A model generated the notes under the pieces. The model did no database searches, was not told the DNA's origin, and saw nothing but the letters and a program-made list of their open reading frames with translations. From the NCBI RefSeq assembly GCF_900102085.1, contig NZ_FMVM01000009.1, positions 62,001 to 126,000 on the forward strand: a stretch of DNA of 64,000 bases, written 5' to 3'. A program made the position numbers and the translations under genes. This stretch comes from Paenibacillus polysaccharolyticus. Its GTDB lineage: Bacteria; Bacillota; Bacilli; Paenibacillales; Paenibacillaceae. Below are positions 1-9,163 of the stretch, in pieces (the stretch's first letter is position 1; every line of letters begins with the position of its first letter).

Positions 1-765
1 TGGCAGCCAGCTTCCGTAGATCATTTTGCGCACATCCTGCTCTGAGCCTTCGGTTGTAAACTCGGCATACAGCCCGCCTGGAATCTCCAGACAGGTATAT
101 CCGGGTTCTAAGGAATCACCGCTTCCTGAGCTCTCTTCGCCAACGATAAAAGAAAATGCCCCATCCTCCTGAAAATGAGCCGCAACACCATACGCCATAT
201 CGAGGCGAATTCGCTCTGGAATGTTCATAAACTTCTGCTCACGCCCAAATTCATGATAGAATCCGGGAATCTCTGTATAATGTTGCTCTGAATTCAGGTT
301 GGTCTTATATTCATATCCAATGATCCGGATCGGCTCCAGTGTCACCATACGTGGCGGATTCATATGGAACGCGGTGCCAAGCTGTAAACGATATTCATTA
401 AAATCAATACGTTGTTGCATGAATTCCTCTGTTAAAGCCTTCTGCTCCAGCTTGCGAAACCGCGCCGGTGTGATACCAAAGTGCGTATCGAAAGCGCGGG
501 TAAAGGCTTCCTGCGAATGATAACCATAGCTAAGCGCAATCTCAAGTACACCCTGCGCCGTGTTTCTCAAAGTCGAAGCAGCCTCCGTTAGTCTTCGTCT
601 GCGCAAGTATTCCAGAACAGTAAAACCTGTAATTGCCTGAAACAAACGTTGAAAATGAAATGCCGAAAAACTGGCCGCCGCCGATACATCCTTCATGTTG
701 AAAGGCTCCTGCAGATGCTTCTCCAGATGCTCGATGGCAAGCTGAATACGTGCATAGTGATCCAT
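1..765 (-). CDS. AraC-family regulator with GyrI-like effector domain (partial, C-terminus outside window)
   Basis: Reading on the minus strand from the ATG at 765, the frame is open to the window edge (255 codons). Residues about 1-105 form the paired helix-turn-helix DNA-binding domain of AraC regulators: FSAFHFQRLFQ in the first HTH and IALSYGYHSQEAFTRAF followed by GITPARFR in the second. From about residue 130 (PPRMVTLEPIRIIGYEY) it continues into a GyrI-like small-molecule-binding domain that is cut by the window edge. The start has GGAG about 8 bases upstream. AraC-GyrI proteins usually sense a small ligand or drug and control neighbouring genes; the target is not visible here. The domain order, HTH first and effector domain second, is that of the Rob/MarA-like group. 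Confidence 0.85.
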   Translation of the reverse strand, partial: MDHYARIQLAIEHLEKHLQEPFNMKDVSAAASFSAFHFQRLFQAITGFTVLEYLRRRRLTEAASTLRNTAQGVLEIALSYGYHSQEAFTRAFDTHFGITPARFRKLEQKALTEEFMQQRIDFNEYRLQLGTAFHMNPPRMVTLEPIRIIGYEYKTNLNSEQHYTEIPGFYHEFGREQKFMNIPERIRLDMAYGVAAHFQEDGAFSFIVGEESSGSGDSLEPGYTCLEIPGGLYAEFTTEGSEQDVRKMIYGSWLP

Positions 766-895
766 ATGTCCCGTCTCCTATTCATTTGCGTGATATGTAG
801 TCTACGTTGTCTTCCGTGCTGGTTTGTTGCTTCCCTAAGTATGACTGAAATGCCCCAGCATTTTTTGATGCTGAATGCGAACTTAGGGTATTCAT

Positions 896-970
896 AACAA
901 AAATCTCTTGTTCCTGTCCGCAGCCCTGCAGCGAACTTCCCACTGCCAGGCGCAGACATCAAACAAGAGA
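896..970 (-). terminator. Rho-independent terminator after glgP
   Basis: Nine-base arms TCTCTTGTT (904-912) and AACAAGAGA (962-970) close a long, further paired stem, and on the minus strand the 3' arm is followed by a run of five T. It lies about 65 bases past the glgP stop. Confidence 0.7.
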
Positions 971-1036
971 GCGTGAACTTCCGTTTGTAAAGCTAATTTA
1001 TCAGTTCTATTTTTTTAAACATGCTTCTTCTTTACA

Positions 1037-3469
1037 CTAACCATTCCAGTGCCCGGACACAGGATGAATACCCCATATATCGGTTGCATACTCACTGATT
1101 GTCCGGTCACTGGAGAAAATACCTGAATGAGCTGTGTTAAGCACAGCCTTGCGAGTCCAATCCGAAATATCACGATATGCTTGATCAATCGCTACATGTG
1201 CGTCAGCATACGCTGCAAAATCCCGTAATACAAAATATTCATCCCCATGTGCGAGCAAAGAGTCATAAATATCCCAGAACTCCCCATCCCGATAACAGAA
1301 TGCCCCCGGATGCACCAATTGCTCCACGACTTCACGAATACGTTCATCCTGATCCACGATTTCGTTCGGACGGTAGTTACCGTTCCGATAATATTCCAGC
1401 ACTTCGTCGGCACGCAAGCCATAGATGAACATATTCTCTTCACCGACCTGCTCTGCCATCTCCACGTTTGCCCCATCCATCGTGCCAATCGTCAGTGCGC
1501 CATTCATCATAAATTTCATATTACCTGTACCCGAGGCTTCTTTTCCCGCTGTCGAGATCTGTTCACTGACATCTGCCGCAGGGATAATTTTCTCGGCAAG
1601 CGAGACAGAATAGTTCTCCAGGAAAAAGACCTTCAACCGGTCATTTACCGCTGCATCGCGATTCACGGTATCTGACACCGTATTGATCAGTTTGATGATC
1701 TTCTTGGCAAAATAATAACTTGGCGCGGCCTTTGCTCCAAAAATAAACGTACGCGGCACCATATCAAACGACGCATCGCTTTTCAACTTGTTATACAGAT
1801 GCATTACATGCAGAATGTTCAGGAGCTGTCTTTTGTACCCATGCAGCCTTTTCACCTGCACGTCAAACACGGAATCCGGGTCAACGGGTACACCCGTGTG
1901 ATCCAGGATGTAGGACGCCAGACGGTTTTTGTTATCTCGTTTGATTGCACGAAATTGCTCCTGGAACGCGGATTGATCGGCGTAATCAGCCAGTTGCTCC
2001 AGTTTGCCTGGTTCCGTGACCCATTCATTGCCGATCGTCTCTGTAATAAGATTCGACAGCTTCGGGTTGGCGTGCATTAACCAGCGACGGTGTGTAATAC
2101 CATTGGTTTTATTGTTAAAACGTTCAGGGTACAGGGCATAAAACGGCGCCATCTCCCGCTCTTTCAAAATCTCGGTGTGCAGTGCAGCCACACCATTGAC
2201 ACTATGACTGCCTACGATGGCAAGGTGTGCCATGCGAACTTGATCATTCGCAATAATTGCCATGTGCTCGATACGTTCGCCATCACCCGGATAACGATCC
2301 AAGAGCAACCCGCAGAAACGTTTATTAATCTCTTCAATAATCATATAAATACGTGGCAGTAGCTTGCTGACCATGGATACAGGCCATTTTTCCAGAGCTT
2401 CGCTTAGTGTCGTGTGATTGGTATAAGATACCGTGCGGGTAGTAATATCCCACGCTTCATCCCAGCCGTAGCCTTTATCATCCATTAGAATTCGCATCAG
2501 TTCGGGAATAACCAGCGTAGGATGGGTGTCATTGATATGAAAGGCCACTTTGTCCGGCAGGCGGTCATAAGACAGTCCCAGCTTGCTAAATGTACGCAGC
2601 GCACTCTGCACTCCTGCGGAACACATAAAATACTGCTGTTTCAAACGTAGCAACTTGCCTTCGTATTGGGAATCATCCGGGTACAGGAATTCCGAGATCG
2701 ACTCCACGGAACGGCTGTAATCCAGGTATCCGTAATAGTTCGACGGGGTGTCCAATGACGTCTCCCGTTTCGGCTCTGCACTCCATAACCGTAATGTGTT
2801 CACATGGGACTGGCCATAACCGATAACGGGCACATCATACGGTACGGCAACAACCGATTCAGCATCCTTTGTCACAAAATGGTAATGTCCATCCTGCTCA
2901 TAGGCTTCAACTCGGCCCCAGAACTGAACCTCCACCTTTTTGTCTGGACGGCGAACTTCCCATTCATTGCCCTTATCCAGCCAGTTATCAGGCAATTCGA
3001 CCTGATTACCATTAATAATTTTTTGCTCGAACAGACCGTATTTATAGCGGATACCACATCCATGTCCCGCATAGCCAAGTGAGGCCAAGGAGTCCAGGAA
3101 ACAGGCAGCAAGCCTTCCGAGTCCTCCATTGCCTAGCCCTGCATCTGCTTCCTGTTCCTCAATACATTCCAGTGAAAAGCCAAGTTCCGCCAAACTGTCA
3201 CGAACCAGTTCCAGCTCATTTACGTTCAGCAGATTGTTACCAAGCAGACGTCCAATCAGAAACTCCAGCGAGAAGTAATACACCTGTTTATCCTGACGCT
3301 GCTTGAATCCCTGATTCGAGGCTGCCCAGTCCTGACCCACATATTCCCGAATCATACTGCCGAGCACATGGTACACATCTTCCTTGGTAGCTTCTTCAAT
3401 TGGTTTGCCCAGTTTGCTGACGAGATTCCGTTGAAAGATTGATTTGAACGTTTCTTTGTTGTCAAACAA
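1037..3469 (-). CDS. glgP: Glycogen/maltodextrin phosphorylase
   Basis: This 810-residue protein is the normal length for a GT35 phosphorylase. It releases glucose-1-phosphate from glycogen using orthophosphate and pyridoxal phosphate. The PLP-binding motif EASGTGNMKF is clear, with the lysine at about residue 652; NGGLGRLAACFLDS and HINDTHP are typical N-terminal-half motifs. The start is TTG, supported by GGGAGG nine bases upstream; no better in-frame ATG exists nearby. The gene follows glgC and glgD on the same strand but is separated from glgD by about 330 bases that contain a hairpin-forming repeat, so it may have its own control. Glycogen synthase and branching enzyme genes are not in the window. 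Confidence 0.96.
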   Translation of the reverse strand: MFDNKETFKSIFQRNLVSKLGKPIEEATKEDVYHVLGSMIREYVGQDWAASNQGFKQRQDKQVYYFSLEFLIGRLLGNNLLNVNELELVRDSLAELGFSLECIEEQEADAGLGNGGLGRLAACFLDSLASLGYAGHGCGIRYKYGLFEQKIINGNQVELPDNWLDKGNEWEVRRPDKKVEVQFWGRVEAYEQDGHYHFVTKDAESVVAVPYDVPVIGYGQSHVNTLRLWSAEPKRETSLDTPSNYYGYLDYSRSVESISEFLYPDDSQYEGKLLRLKQQYFMCSAGVQSALRTFSKLGLSYDRLPDKVAFHINDTHPTLVIPELMRILMDDKGYGWDEAWDITTRTVSYTNHTTLSEALEKWPVSMVSKLLPRIYMIIEEINKRFCGLLLDRYPGDGERIEHMAIIANDQVRMAHLAIVGSHSVNGVAALHTEILKEREMAPFYALYPERFNNKTNGITHRRWLMHANPKLSNLITETIGNEWVTEPGKLEQLADYADQSAFQEQFRAIKRDNKNRLASYILDHTGVPVDPDSVFDVQVKRLHGYKRQLLNILHVMHLYNKLKSDASFDMVPRTFIFGAKAAPSYYFAKKIIKLINTVSDTVNRDAAVNDRLKVFFLENYSVSLAEKIIPAADVSEQISTAGKEASGTGNMKFMMNGALTIGTMDGANVEMAEQVGEENMFIYGLRADEVLEYYRNGNYRPNEIVDQDERIREVVEQLVHPGAFCYRDGEFWDIYDSLLAHGDEYFVLRDFAAYADAHVAIDQAYRDISDWTRKAVLNTAHSGIFSSDRTISEYATDIWGIHPVSGHWNG

Positions 3470-3801
3470 AAGTAGGTTCCTCCCGGTGAAATCCTGCGGG
3501 TGAGGACGGTTCGTGATTTAAAGTAATCAGGCCTCTCTGCTAAGTGACCGTTTCGGTCACGAATCATTCTTTCGATCGCTGTTGTCTCTTCCATTTCCTG
3601 ATCACCTTTCACAAGGTAGAAATGGAGAGACAAAGGCGAGCGCTTCGCTTCTCCAGAATTGATTTCGTGCCCTGCACTACGCTGCACGTTAGTGAGAACG
3701 CGAACCCTGAGTTACTTCTAGTGCACACAAACCTGAAAACTTACCCGTAGGATTTTATTTTTTTATATATAGTTATGGATGATATCGGATAGATTTCGGT
3801 T
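3470..3801 (-). other. Long leader/intergenic region between glgD and glgP
   Basis: No conserved gene is seen. It contains a perfect 7-bp-arm hairpin GTGACCG-TTT-CGGTCAC (3544-3560) and a repeat related to those at 27973 and 56292 (3575-3654). A short open frame starting at 3594 has a fair ribosome binding site, but it runs out of frame into glgP and its first codons lie in the repeat, so I do not call it a gene. The hairpins would sit in the glgP transcript leader if it is cotranscribed with glgCD. Confidence 0.5.
3575..3654. repeat. Copy C of hairpin-forming intergenic repeat
   Basis: It shares ATCGCTGTT near its left end and AAAGGCGA-G-CGCTTCGCTT (3632-3650, one mismatch) with copy B at 56292-56477, with recognisable similarity between. 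Its centre folds as GTCTCTTCCATTTC...ACCTT-TCAC-AAGGT...GAAATGGAGAGAC. The outer terminal inverted repeats found in copies A and B were not recognised here. Confidence 0.55.
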
Positions 3802-4905
3802 TTAAATAATAGTGCTTTTGGCTAAAATATACGGGTTCGACGGGGCACCGATTAACGTCTGCCCGCCGGTCAGCTTCACATCTTTATCCAGAATGACATT
3901 CTCCAGCACAGTCCCCTCGCCAATGTAACATTTCTGCATAATGATCGAACCCTTAATCTTCGCCCCCTTAGCCACATGCACACCCCGGAACAGGATGCTG
4001 TCCTTCACTTCACCGCCTACGATGCAGCCATTGGCAAGCAAGGAATGTTTGACATCCGCTGATTCCAGATATTTGGCGGGGGCTTCGTATTTGATTTTGG
4101 TTTGCACGGGATCTTCTTTGAACAACTGTTCATATTGTCCTGTATTCAGCAGATCCATGCTATTACGGTAATAGCTGTCAATCGAGTTAATTACGGCATG
4201 ATATCCTTCGTAGGCATAAGCCGCAATCTTCAATCCACTCGGATTTTTCAGGATGGCGTCACGGAAGAAATGAGTCTCCCCATGTTCAATGCAGCGCTGC
4301 ACCTGTTTAAGGAAAAGTTCTTTTTCCATGATGAAAATCTCCGTATATATATTCGTGTGGTCAGCACATTGGTGAATGTCCACCACATTGCCATCTTCAT
4401 CATGATCAACCTTGACGCAGGATTCATGCTCAGGCAACACACGGTCTACTTTTTTGCAAACAAGCGTGACGTCTGCTCCTTTACGGATATGATACTGATA
4501 GACATCCTGAAGATCGGCTTTGGTCACATGGCGGCTGCCTGCGTGCACAACGTATTGCCCGGCGCCTCTGTGGAAGAAATCCAGATTGTTGTGAAAATGT
4601 TGCAAATCTCCCTGCGACGTGTCCGTTGGATCGTTCCAATCCGGAGGAAGAATAAACATGCCCCCATGTTTGCGGTCCAAATCCCAAGGCTTACCGTCAC
4701 CCAGATGATCCATCAGCGAACGGTATTTGCGGCGAACAAAGACACCAATGCTCTCAATACCCGCATTCATCATGTTAGATAGGACAAAATCAATCAGACG
4801 ATAACGCCCGGCATAAGGTACCGCGGCTCCGCAGCGAAAGTACGTCAATTCCTTCAATTCTTCCAGTTCATGGTCAAGGTTAATAACTCCAATTAGTGAT
4901 TTCAT
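3802..4905 (-). CDS. glgD: Glucose-1-phosphate adenylyltransferase, GlgD subunit
   Basis: The protein (367 residues) is the regulatory or non-catalytic partner of GlgC in the Firmicute GlgCD complex, which makes ADP-glucose for glycogen synthesis. The N-terminal nucleotidyltransferase fold is present (RYRLIDFVLSNMMNAGI), but the GGxGxRL glycine-rich signature of GlgC is missing, as expected for GlgD. The C-terminus carries left-handed beta-helix hexapeptide repeats (IVGGEVKDSILFRGV). I start at the ATG at 4905, about 11 bases after AAAGGA, rather than the GTG three codons upstream, which is too close to the Shine-Dalgarno sequence. It follows glgC by 34 bases and is almost certainly cotranscribed with it. 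Confidence 0.93.
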   Translation of the reverse strand: MKSLIGVINLDHELEELKELTYFRCGAAVPYAGRYRLIDFVLSNMMNAGIESIGVFVRRKYRSLMDHLGDGKPWDLDRKHGGMFILPPDWNDPTDTSQGDLQHFHNNLDFFHRGAGQYVVHAGSRHVTKADLQDVYQYHIRKGADVTLVCKKVDRVLPEHESCVKVDHDEDGNVVDIHQCADHTNIYTEIFIMEKELFLKQVQRCIEHGETHFFRDAILKNPSGLKIAAYAYEGYHAVINSIDSYYRNSMDLLNTGQYEQLFKEDPVQTKIKYEAPAKYLESADVKHSLLANGCIVGGEVKDSILFRGVHVAKGAKIKGSIIMQKCYIGEGTVLENVILDKDVKLTGGQTLIGAPSNPYILAKSTII

Positions 4906-4939
4906 GCCGCGCACCGTCCTTTGCCAACATTTTGGTCAA

Positions 4940-6103
4940 TCAATTTGCTATGCCTTGACGCAATTGTCTTTCCAATTCTTCCTGATCTACCAGTAAGATG
5001 TCACTCTCGTCTCCAGGCGCGGGGGCAATCTGGGTTCCATCCGGAATGACTAAGCCTTCGGCGATAATGGCGTTGTGAATGGACACATTACGGCCAATTT
5101 TGACCCGAGGCATAACAACGGAATCGATTACTGCACTGTTCTCTCCCACCTCAGTTCCATAGAACAGGACGGAATGATTCACCTCACCGTGCACGATGCT
5201 GCCCTCACTGATGATGCAATTGCGCACCTTGGCGGCAGGCGATATATATTGAGCAGGCTGGTTCGGGTTGCGCGTGAAAATGCGCCAGTTGGGATCATTC
5301 AGATTCAGCGGTGTCTCCTCGTCCAGCAGATCCATATTGGATTCCCACAGACTGCGAATGGTTCCAACGTCTTTCCAGTATCCTTGGAACGGGTAAGCAA
5401 CTAAAGATTTATCATTTTCAAGCAACAACGGAATGATGTCTTTACCAAAATCGTAGGAGGTGGATGCCTGCTGTTCGTCCTGAATCAGGAAACGTTTCAG
5501 TACATCCCATTTGAAGAGATAGATGCCCATGGAAGCAAGTGTGCTTCGGGGCTGAGAAGGTTTTTCTTCGAACTCATAAATGCTGTAGTCTTCATACGTA
5601 TTCAAAATGCCAAAGCGGCTCGCTTCTTCCAGCGGCACGTCAATCACGGAAATGGTGCAATCGGCATCTTTTTCCTTGTGATACTGGAGCATCTTGTCGT
5701 AGTCCATCTTATAGATATGATCACCGGATAGAATCAGCACATGTTCGGGATCAAATTGTTCGATAAAGTTCAGGTTACGGTAAATCGCGTCAGCAGTCCC
5801 ACGATACCAGTTACTTCCATCTTCCCGTTCATGAGGAGGAAGCACATAAACCCCGCCATTTTTACGATCCAGGTCCCAGTCACTGCCAATACCGATGTAG
5901 GAATGCAAGACAAGTGGTTCATATTGGGTCAACACACCCACGGTATCAATACCTGAATTCGAGCAATTGCTGAGCGGAAAATCAATAATGCGGTAGGTTC
6001 CCCCAAAATAAACAGCGGGTTTTGCCAGTGATTTCGTCAATCCCTTTAATCGTTTCCCCTGCCCTCCGGCGAGCAGCATCGCTACAACCTCTTTTTTTGC
6101 CAT
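4940..6103 (-). CDS. glgC: Glucose-1-phosphate adenylyltransferase (ADP-glucose pyrophosphorylase)
   Basis: Catalytic subunit making ADP-glucose from ATP and glucose-1-phosphate, the committed step of glycogen synthesis. [10 protein letters not shown] at about residues 10-19 is the nucleotide-binding signature. [11 protein letters not shown] and [11 protein letters not shown] follow in the usual order, and EFEEKPSQP marks the sugar-phosphate-binding region. The C-terminal third is a hexapeptide-repeat beta-helix. Length (387) is typical. GGAGGAGG precedes two adjacent ATG codons (6106 and 6103); I take the second, since homologues begin MAKKE-like, but either is possible. First gene of a glgC-glgD unit. 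Confidence 0.95.
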   Translation of the reverse strand: MAKKEVVAMLLAGGQGKRLKGLTKSLAKPAVYFGGTYRIIDFPLSNCSNSGIDTVGVLTQYEPLVLHSYIGIGSDWDLDRKNGGVYVLPPHEREDGSNWYRGTADAIYRNLNFIEQFDPEHVLILSGDHIYKMDYDKMLQYHKEKDADCTISVIDVPLEEASRFGILNTYEDYSIYEFEEKPSQPRSTLASMGIYLFKWDVLKRFLIQDEQQASTSYDFGKDIIPLLLENDKSLVAYPFQGYWKDVGTIRSLWESNMDLLDEETPLNLNDPNWRIFTRNPNQPAQYISPAAKVRNCIISEGSIVHGEVNHSVLFYGTEVGENSAVIDSVVMPRVKIGRNVSIHNAIIAEGLVIPDGTQIAPAPGDESDILLVDQEELERQLRQGIAN

Positions 6104-6127
6104 CATTACAGCCTCCTCCACGTGCAT

Positions 6128-6804
6128 TCATTCTGATTCATTTCAGAGCCCATAATCGATATTCTGTTGTGAAAATACGACTGTCTTGATTAGGAGCATG
6201 CTGTACAGATGTGTAACGGAATAAAGACATCATTCATATGTAACCGGACGTCTTTCGTTAGATGATCACTGGAATGTTGATGCGGATCGAATTAATGATC
6301 CAGTTTGGTTCGAATTTCTCTTCAAATGCAAATAATGCGACGATGATGGTGTGTTTTAAATCATGTAGATGGTGTTGGTGTTGCAGAGCATGTTGATTGT
6401 GTAGAAAATGACTTGGCTTGCATTGTAGACTGTGCTAATGATGGGTAATGAAAAATGAGCTTATTACCCATTAAACAGGAATTCGATCGGGGAATCTTGC
6501 GGTAACAGCAAATTTGAAAAAAAATCAGGGCATCGCTGGTTTGAACCTTACGCGCTCCTGTAACGACGCTGTTATTTTAATCTATTCGATAGACACGAAT
6601 TAAAATCCTCTTGGTAATAATATGGTAAACAGCGGGTGATCTGAACCTTTTATCCTATGGTACTAACAAAGAGGGTCTTATGAATCAGAAATGGGCGATT
6701 TTTTTGTAAATTTTTAGAGGAATATAATAGAAATGTGTCGAATAACAAAGGTGGTATGAAAGTAAGATCAAGACATTCAGCAATGAATCGAGAAATTACA
6801 TACT
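6128..6804. other. Intergenic region between glgC and the AT-rich island
   Basis: Nearly 700 bases without a convincing gene. It holds a 9-bp-arm inverted repeat ATGGGTAAT/ATTACCCAT (6441-6449, 6463-6471) and a second one ATTTTAAT/ATTAAAAT (6574-6581, 6599-6606). Base composition becomes clearly AT-rich from about 6700. A TATAAT box at 6723-6728 points toward the ATPase gene, with only a T-rich -35 region. The promoter of glgCD must also lie here, but I cannot place it. Confidence 0.5.
6723..6728 (+). promoter_or_regulatory. Possible -10 box (TATAAT) upstream of ATPase gene
   Basis: A perfect TATAAT lies about 130 bases upstream of the ATPase start and outside the 22-bp inverted repeat. The -35 position is only a run of T, so this is a weak call. 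If correct, the promoter stays fixed while the segment between the inverted repeats could change orientation. Confidence 0.35.
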
Positions 6805-6826
6805 AATAACTATAAATTATTTGGAG
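6805..6826 (+). repeat. Left copy of 22-bp inverted repeat, possible recombinase core site
   Basis: These 22 bases are identical to the reverse complement of 10130-10151. They comprise AATAA, the asymmetric spacer CTATAAA (6810-6816) and TTATTTGGAG. The outer left arm (6795-6809) matches the ideal 15-base arm of the right site at 10 of 15 positions. The GGAG lies 34 bases before the chosen start of the ATPase gene. Confidence 0.7.
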
Positions 6827-6859
6827 ATAACTCTCTATAAAAAGATTGGAGTGGGATAT

Positions 6860-9163
6860 ATGACATTTTACAACAGAGTGCAGGAAACTAGAGATATAGT
6901 TAAGATTATGGAAGATAAGAAAAGTTGGAACAAGATTATTTTACTTTATAGTCCAAGCGGTGTTGGAAAAAGCGGTCTTGTTCAAAAGTTATTTAATGAA
7001 GAATTTAAAGATTATTTATCCTTTAGAGTAAAAGTAAGTCGAAGTTCACCAGATACAATTGAGAATCTATGTTATATAAATAGGCTTTATAAAGAGATAT
7101 CCGAATTAGCTAAAAATGAAGCCCAATCAATTCCTACCCCAGAAGGCCATGCTCTTAAGAATCTTAAGGGAATAGCCCTATTCTTTTATAATTTTTTGAG
7201 AAATAAGGTGGGGATCGAAAATGAGAACAAGCTTTATGAGTCTTCTGAGGATATTGGTATTACCAGAAAAAAAGATTATCTAATTCATGTGTTAAGTACA
7301 CAAACTTTCTTTATATCCATTGAGAATATACAAAACATAGACACTCAGTCTATTGAAATACTTTCAGATATCTTAAAGAAAGTATCTAATTTAAAATTAA
7401 TCTTCGAATATACTAGTGAAATTGAAGACTATAAAGATGTTTCGACATCTGTAGTTCGCTTCATGGAACAATTGGATTTAGACAAAAATACTTCATATGA
7501 ATGTTATGAAATCAAAAAAATGGATTTCAGCGAAGCGAAAAAGCTAATTCCTCCTACAGCCTTAATTACTGACTTAGAAAAGGTTAAGGAAATATACGAT
7601 AACGGATATGGGAATTTACAAAGAATGAAGCTTCTAACATCAGATATACCAAGTGAAAATAGCCCTATACAGTATTCGCTTGAAAAATTAGATTCCAGCG
7701 AGAGATACGTCGTTAATACTGTCTATCTCAATGAAGGTAAAATTGATTCTACTCTCCTTGTGCAACTTCTAACAAATGAACAAGATCAATTTTTACTCTT
7801 CACCCAACAAAAAGTTGCTGAAATTTTAAAAAAATTAGAGCAGAAATACATAATTTCTACAATATCAAATGAAATTGAAATTTCCCATGATTCAATTATT
7901 TTAGAATTGGAAAGACAGAGCCATAATCCTACATTAGCTGCTGCATATCGTCTCTTGACAAACTATTACAACAAATCAAGAAATGAGATGCGTGACAACA
8001 ATGTAGCAACTGAGAAATTATTCATGCTGTATCTTAAATTCCATGATGAATCTATCATTGGCATTTTGAAAGAAATTAAAGAAATGATAATACAACAAAA
8101 ATATCCCCAAAGAATATTATCCAAATTAGTCTACTTACGTGATAAATTATTAGACAAAAATAATCCAAATATTAGAATTAGTGATGAAATCTCACTCGCT
8201 TTACTTGAAGTTTCATATCAGATGGAATTAGGACAGTTTGCCGAAGAATCACTAAATATAATTTACAATAAAGCTAATCCTCTTCATAGAGCCTACTATG
8301 TAGGCCTAAAGGTATTAAATAATAACAATTCTGAGACTCAAGATGAAGTTCAGCAATTAATTCAAGATGAAGTCCAGGGAAGCCAATGTCGCTTAACAAT
8401 GGAATTAATGCTACTTTCATCTATGATGGAGACTAAAGGCTTACATGAATCAAAAGTTTTTGCTCTAAAAATGCTCTCAGTAAAAAGTTACGAGAAATAT
8501 ATGGAATATGCATTTCTTTTGAGAAACTATGCTGAACTTGTTGAATCCACAGAAAGCTTAAAATTATATAATAAATGTTTAGATATATTTGATTCCTTTA
8601 ATCGAAAAGATCTCCAAGCGCAAATATATATATCTATAGCAATGTGCCATTCATATTTAGGAGAACTAGATGCTGCCAAAGAAGATCTCGAAATGGCAGT
8701 AGAATTGAGCGAAGGAAAAGTAAAAGAAAATATGATATTAAATAATTATGCAGTAATAGACATGCTCTCGGGAAATTTTACGGAACCAGTTCTAAAGAAC
8801 TTGAAGGACGCTTTACTCTTAACCTCAAATCCTTATGAAAAAATCATTGTTAAATGTAACCTTCTGGTTTTCTACACAGTAAAAAAGGATTACACAATTG
8901 CTCACGAACTATGCAGAGAGATCGAACAATCAGAGTTTGAAAACTACAAATATGAAGAGTTTTTACACATCGTATATTCAAACTTGTCCTTTTATTATCA
9001 AGAGATAAATAACCCCAACCAACTAATTTACTCCAAAGAAATAAGTGAATTGCAATCTGTGAGAGCGGAAAATTTGAACCCATATGTTACTCCAAATACA
9101 CCCTATCGTCTTGATTTTTTAGGGTATTGGAATATTGAAGTTAGCAGAGATTTGCAGCATTAA
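6860..9163 (+). CDS. STAND-like P-loop ATPase with C-terminal TPR-like repeats
   Basis: From the ATG at 6860 (GGAG eight bases upstream) the product has 767 residues. A Walker A motif SPSGVGKS lies at residues 31-38 and a Walker B-like strand FFISIENIQNID at about 151-162, the arrangement of AAA_16/STAND NTPases. A winged-helix-like segment follows at about 260-350 and helical TPR-like repeats at about 540-700 (for example IAMCHSYLGELDAAKEDLEMAV). No LuxR HTH is seen at the C-terminus and no effector domain before the ATPase. STAND proteins act as switches in signalling and phage defence, but no function can be assigned. The gene is AT-rich unlike its surroundings and its last 23 bases overlap the convergent ligase gene. 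A TTG start at 6821 is less likely. Confidence 0.8.
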   Translation: MTFYNRVQETRDIVKIMEDKKSWNKIILLYSPSGVGKSGLVQKLFNEEFKDYLSFRVKVSRSSPDTIENLCYINRLYKEISELAKNEAQSIPTPEGHALKNLKGIALFFYNFLRNKVGIENENKLYESSEDIGITRKKDYLIHVLSTQTFFISIENIQNIDTQSIEILSDILKKVSNLKLIFEYTSEIEDYKDVSTSVVRFMEQLDLDKNTSYECYEIKKMDFSEAKKLIPPTALITDLEKVKEIYDNGYGNLQRMKLLTSDIPSENSPIQYSLEKLDSSERYVVNTVYLNEGKIDSTLLVQLLTNEQDQFLLFTQQKVAEILKKLEQKYIISTISNEIEISHDSIILELERQSHNPTLAAAYRLLTNYYNKSRNEMRDNNVATEKLFMLYLKFHDESIIGILKEIKEMIIQQKYPQRILSKLVYLRDKLLDKNNPNIRISDEISLALLEVSYQMELGQFAEESLNIIYNKANPLHRAYYVGLKVLNNNNSETQDEVQQLIQDEVQGSQCRLTMELMLLSSMMETKGLHESKVFALKMLSVKSYEKYMEYAFLLRNYAELVESTESLKLYNKCLDIFDSFNRKDLQAQIYISIAMCHSYLGELDAAKEDLEMAVELSEGKVKENMILNNYAVIDMLSGNFTEPVLKNLKDALLLTSNPYEKIIVKCNLLVFYTVKKDYTIAHELCREIEQSEFENYKYEEFLHIVYSNLSFYYQEINNPNQLIYSKEISELQSVRAENLNPYVTPNTPYRLDFLGYWNIEVSRDLQH

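Noticed and set aside
3352..3594. Open frame of about 80 codons beginning MEETTAIERM with a fair ribosome binding site upstream of glgP
   Set aside because: It overlaps glgP out of frame by over 100 bases, has no recognisable family, and its start lies in repeat copy C.
4102..4782. 226-codon plus-strand frame opposite glgD
   Set aside because: Antisense shadow of a conserved gene and no ribosome binding site.
6441..6471. Inverted repeat ATGGGTAAT/ATTACCCAT as a terminator
   Set aside because: No T run on either side and no gene ends nearby; it could be an operator, but nothing more supports that.
6821..6859. TTG at 6821 as start of the ATPase (780 residues)
   Set aside because: The only Shine-Dalgarno nearby overlaps it; the ATG at 6860 has GGAG at good distance and better matches where the ATPase fold begins.
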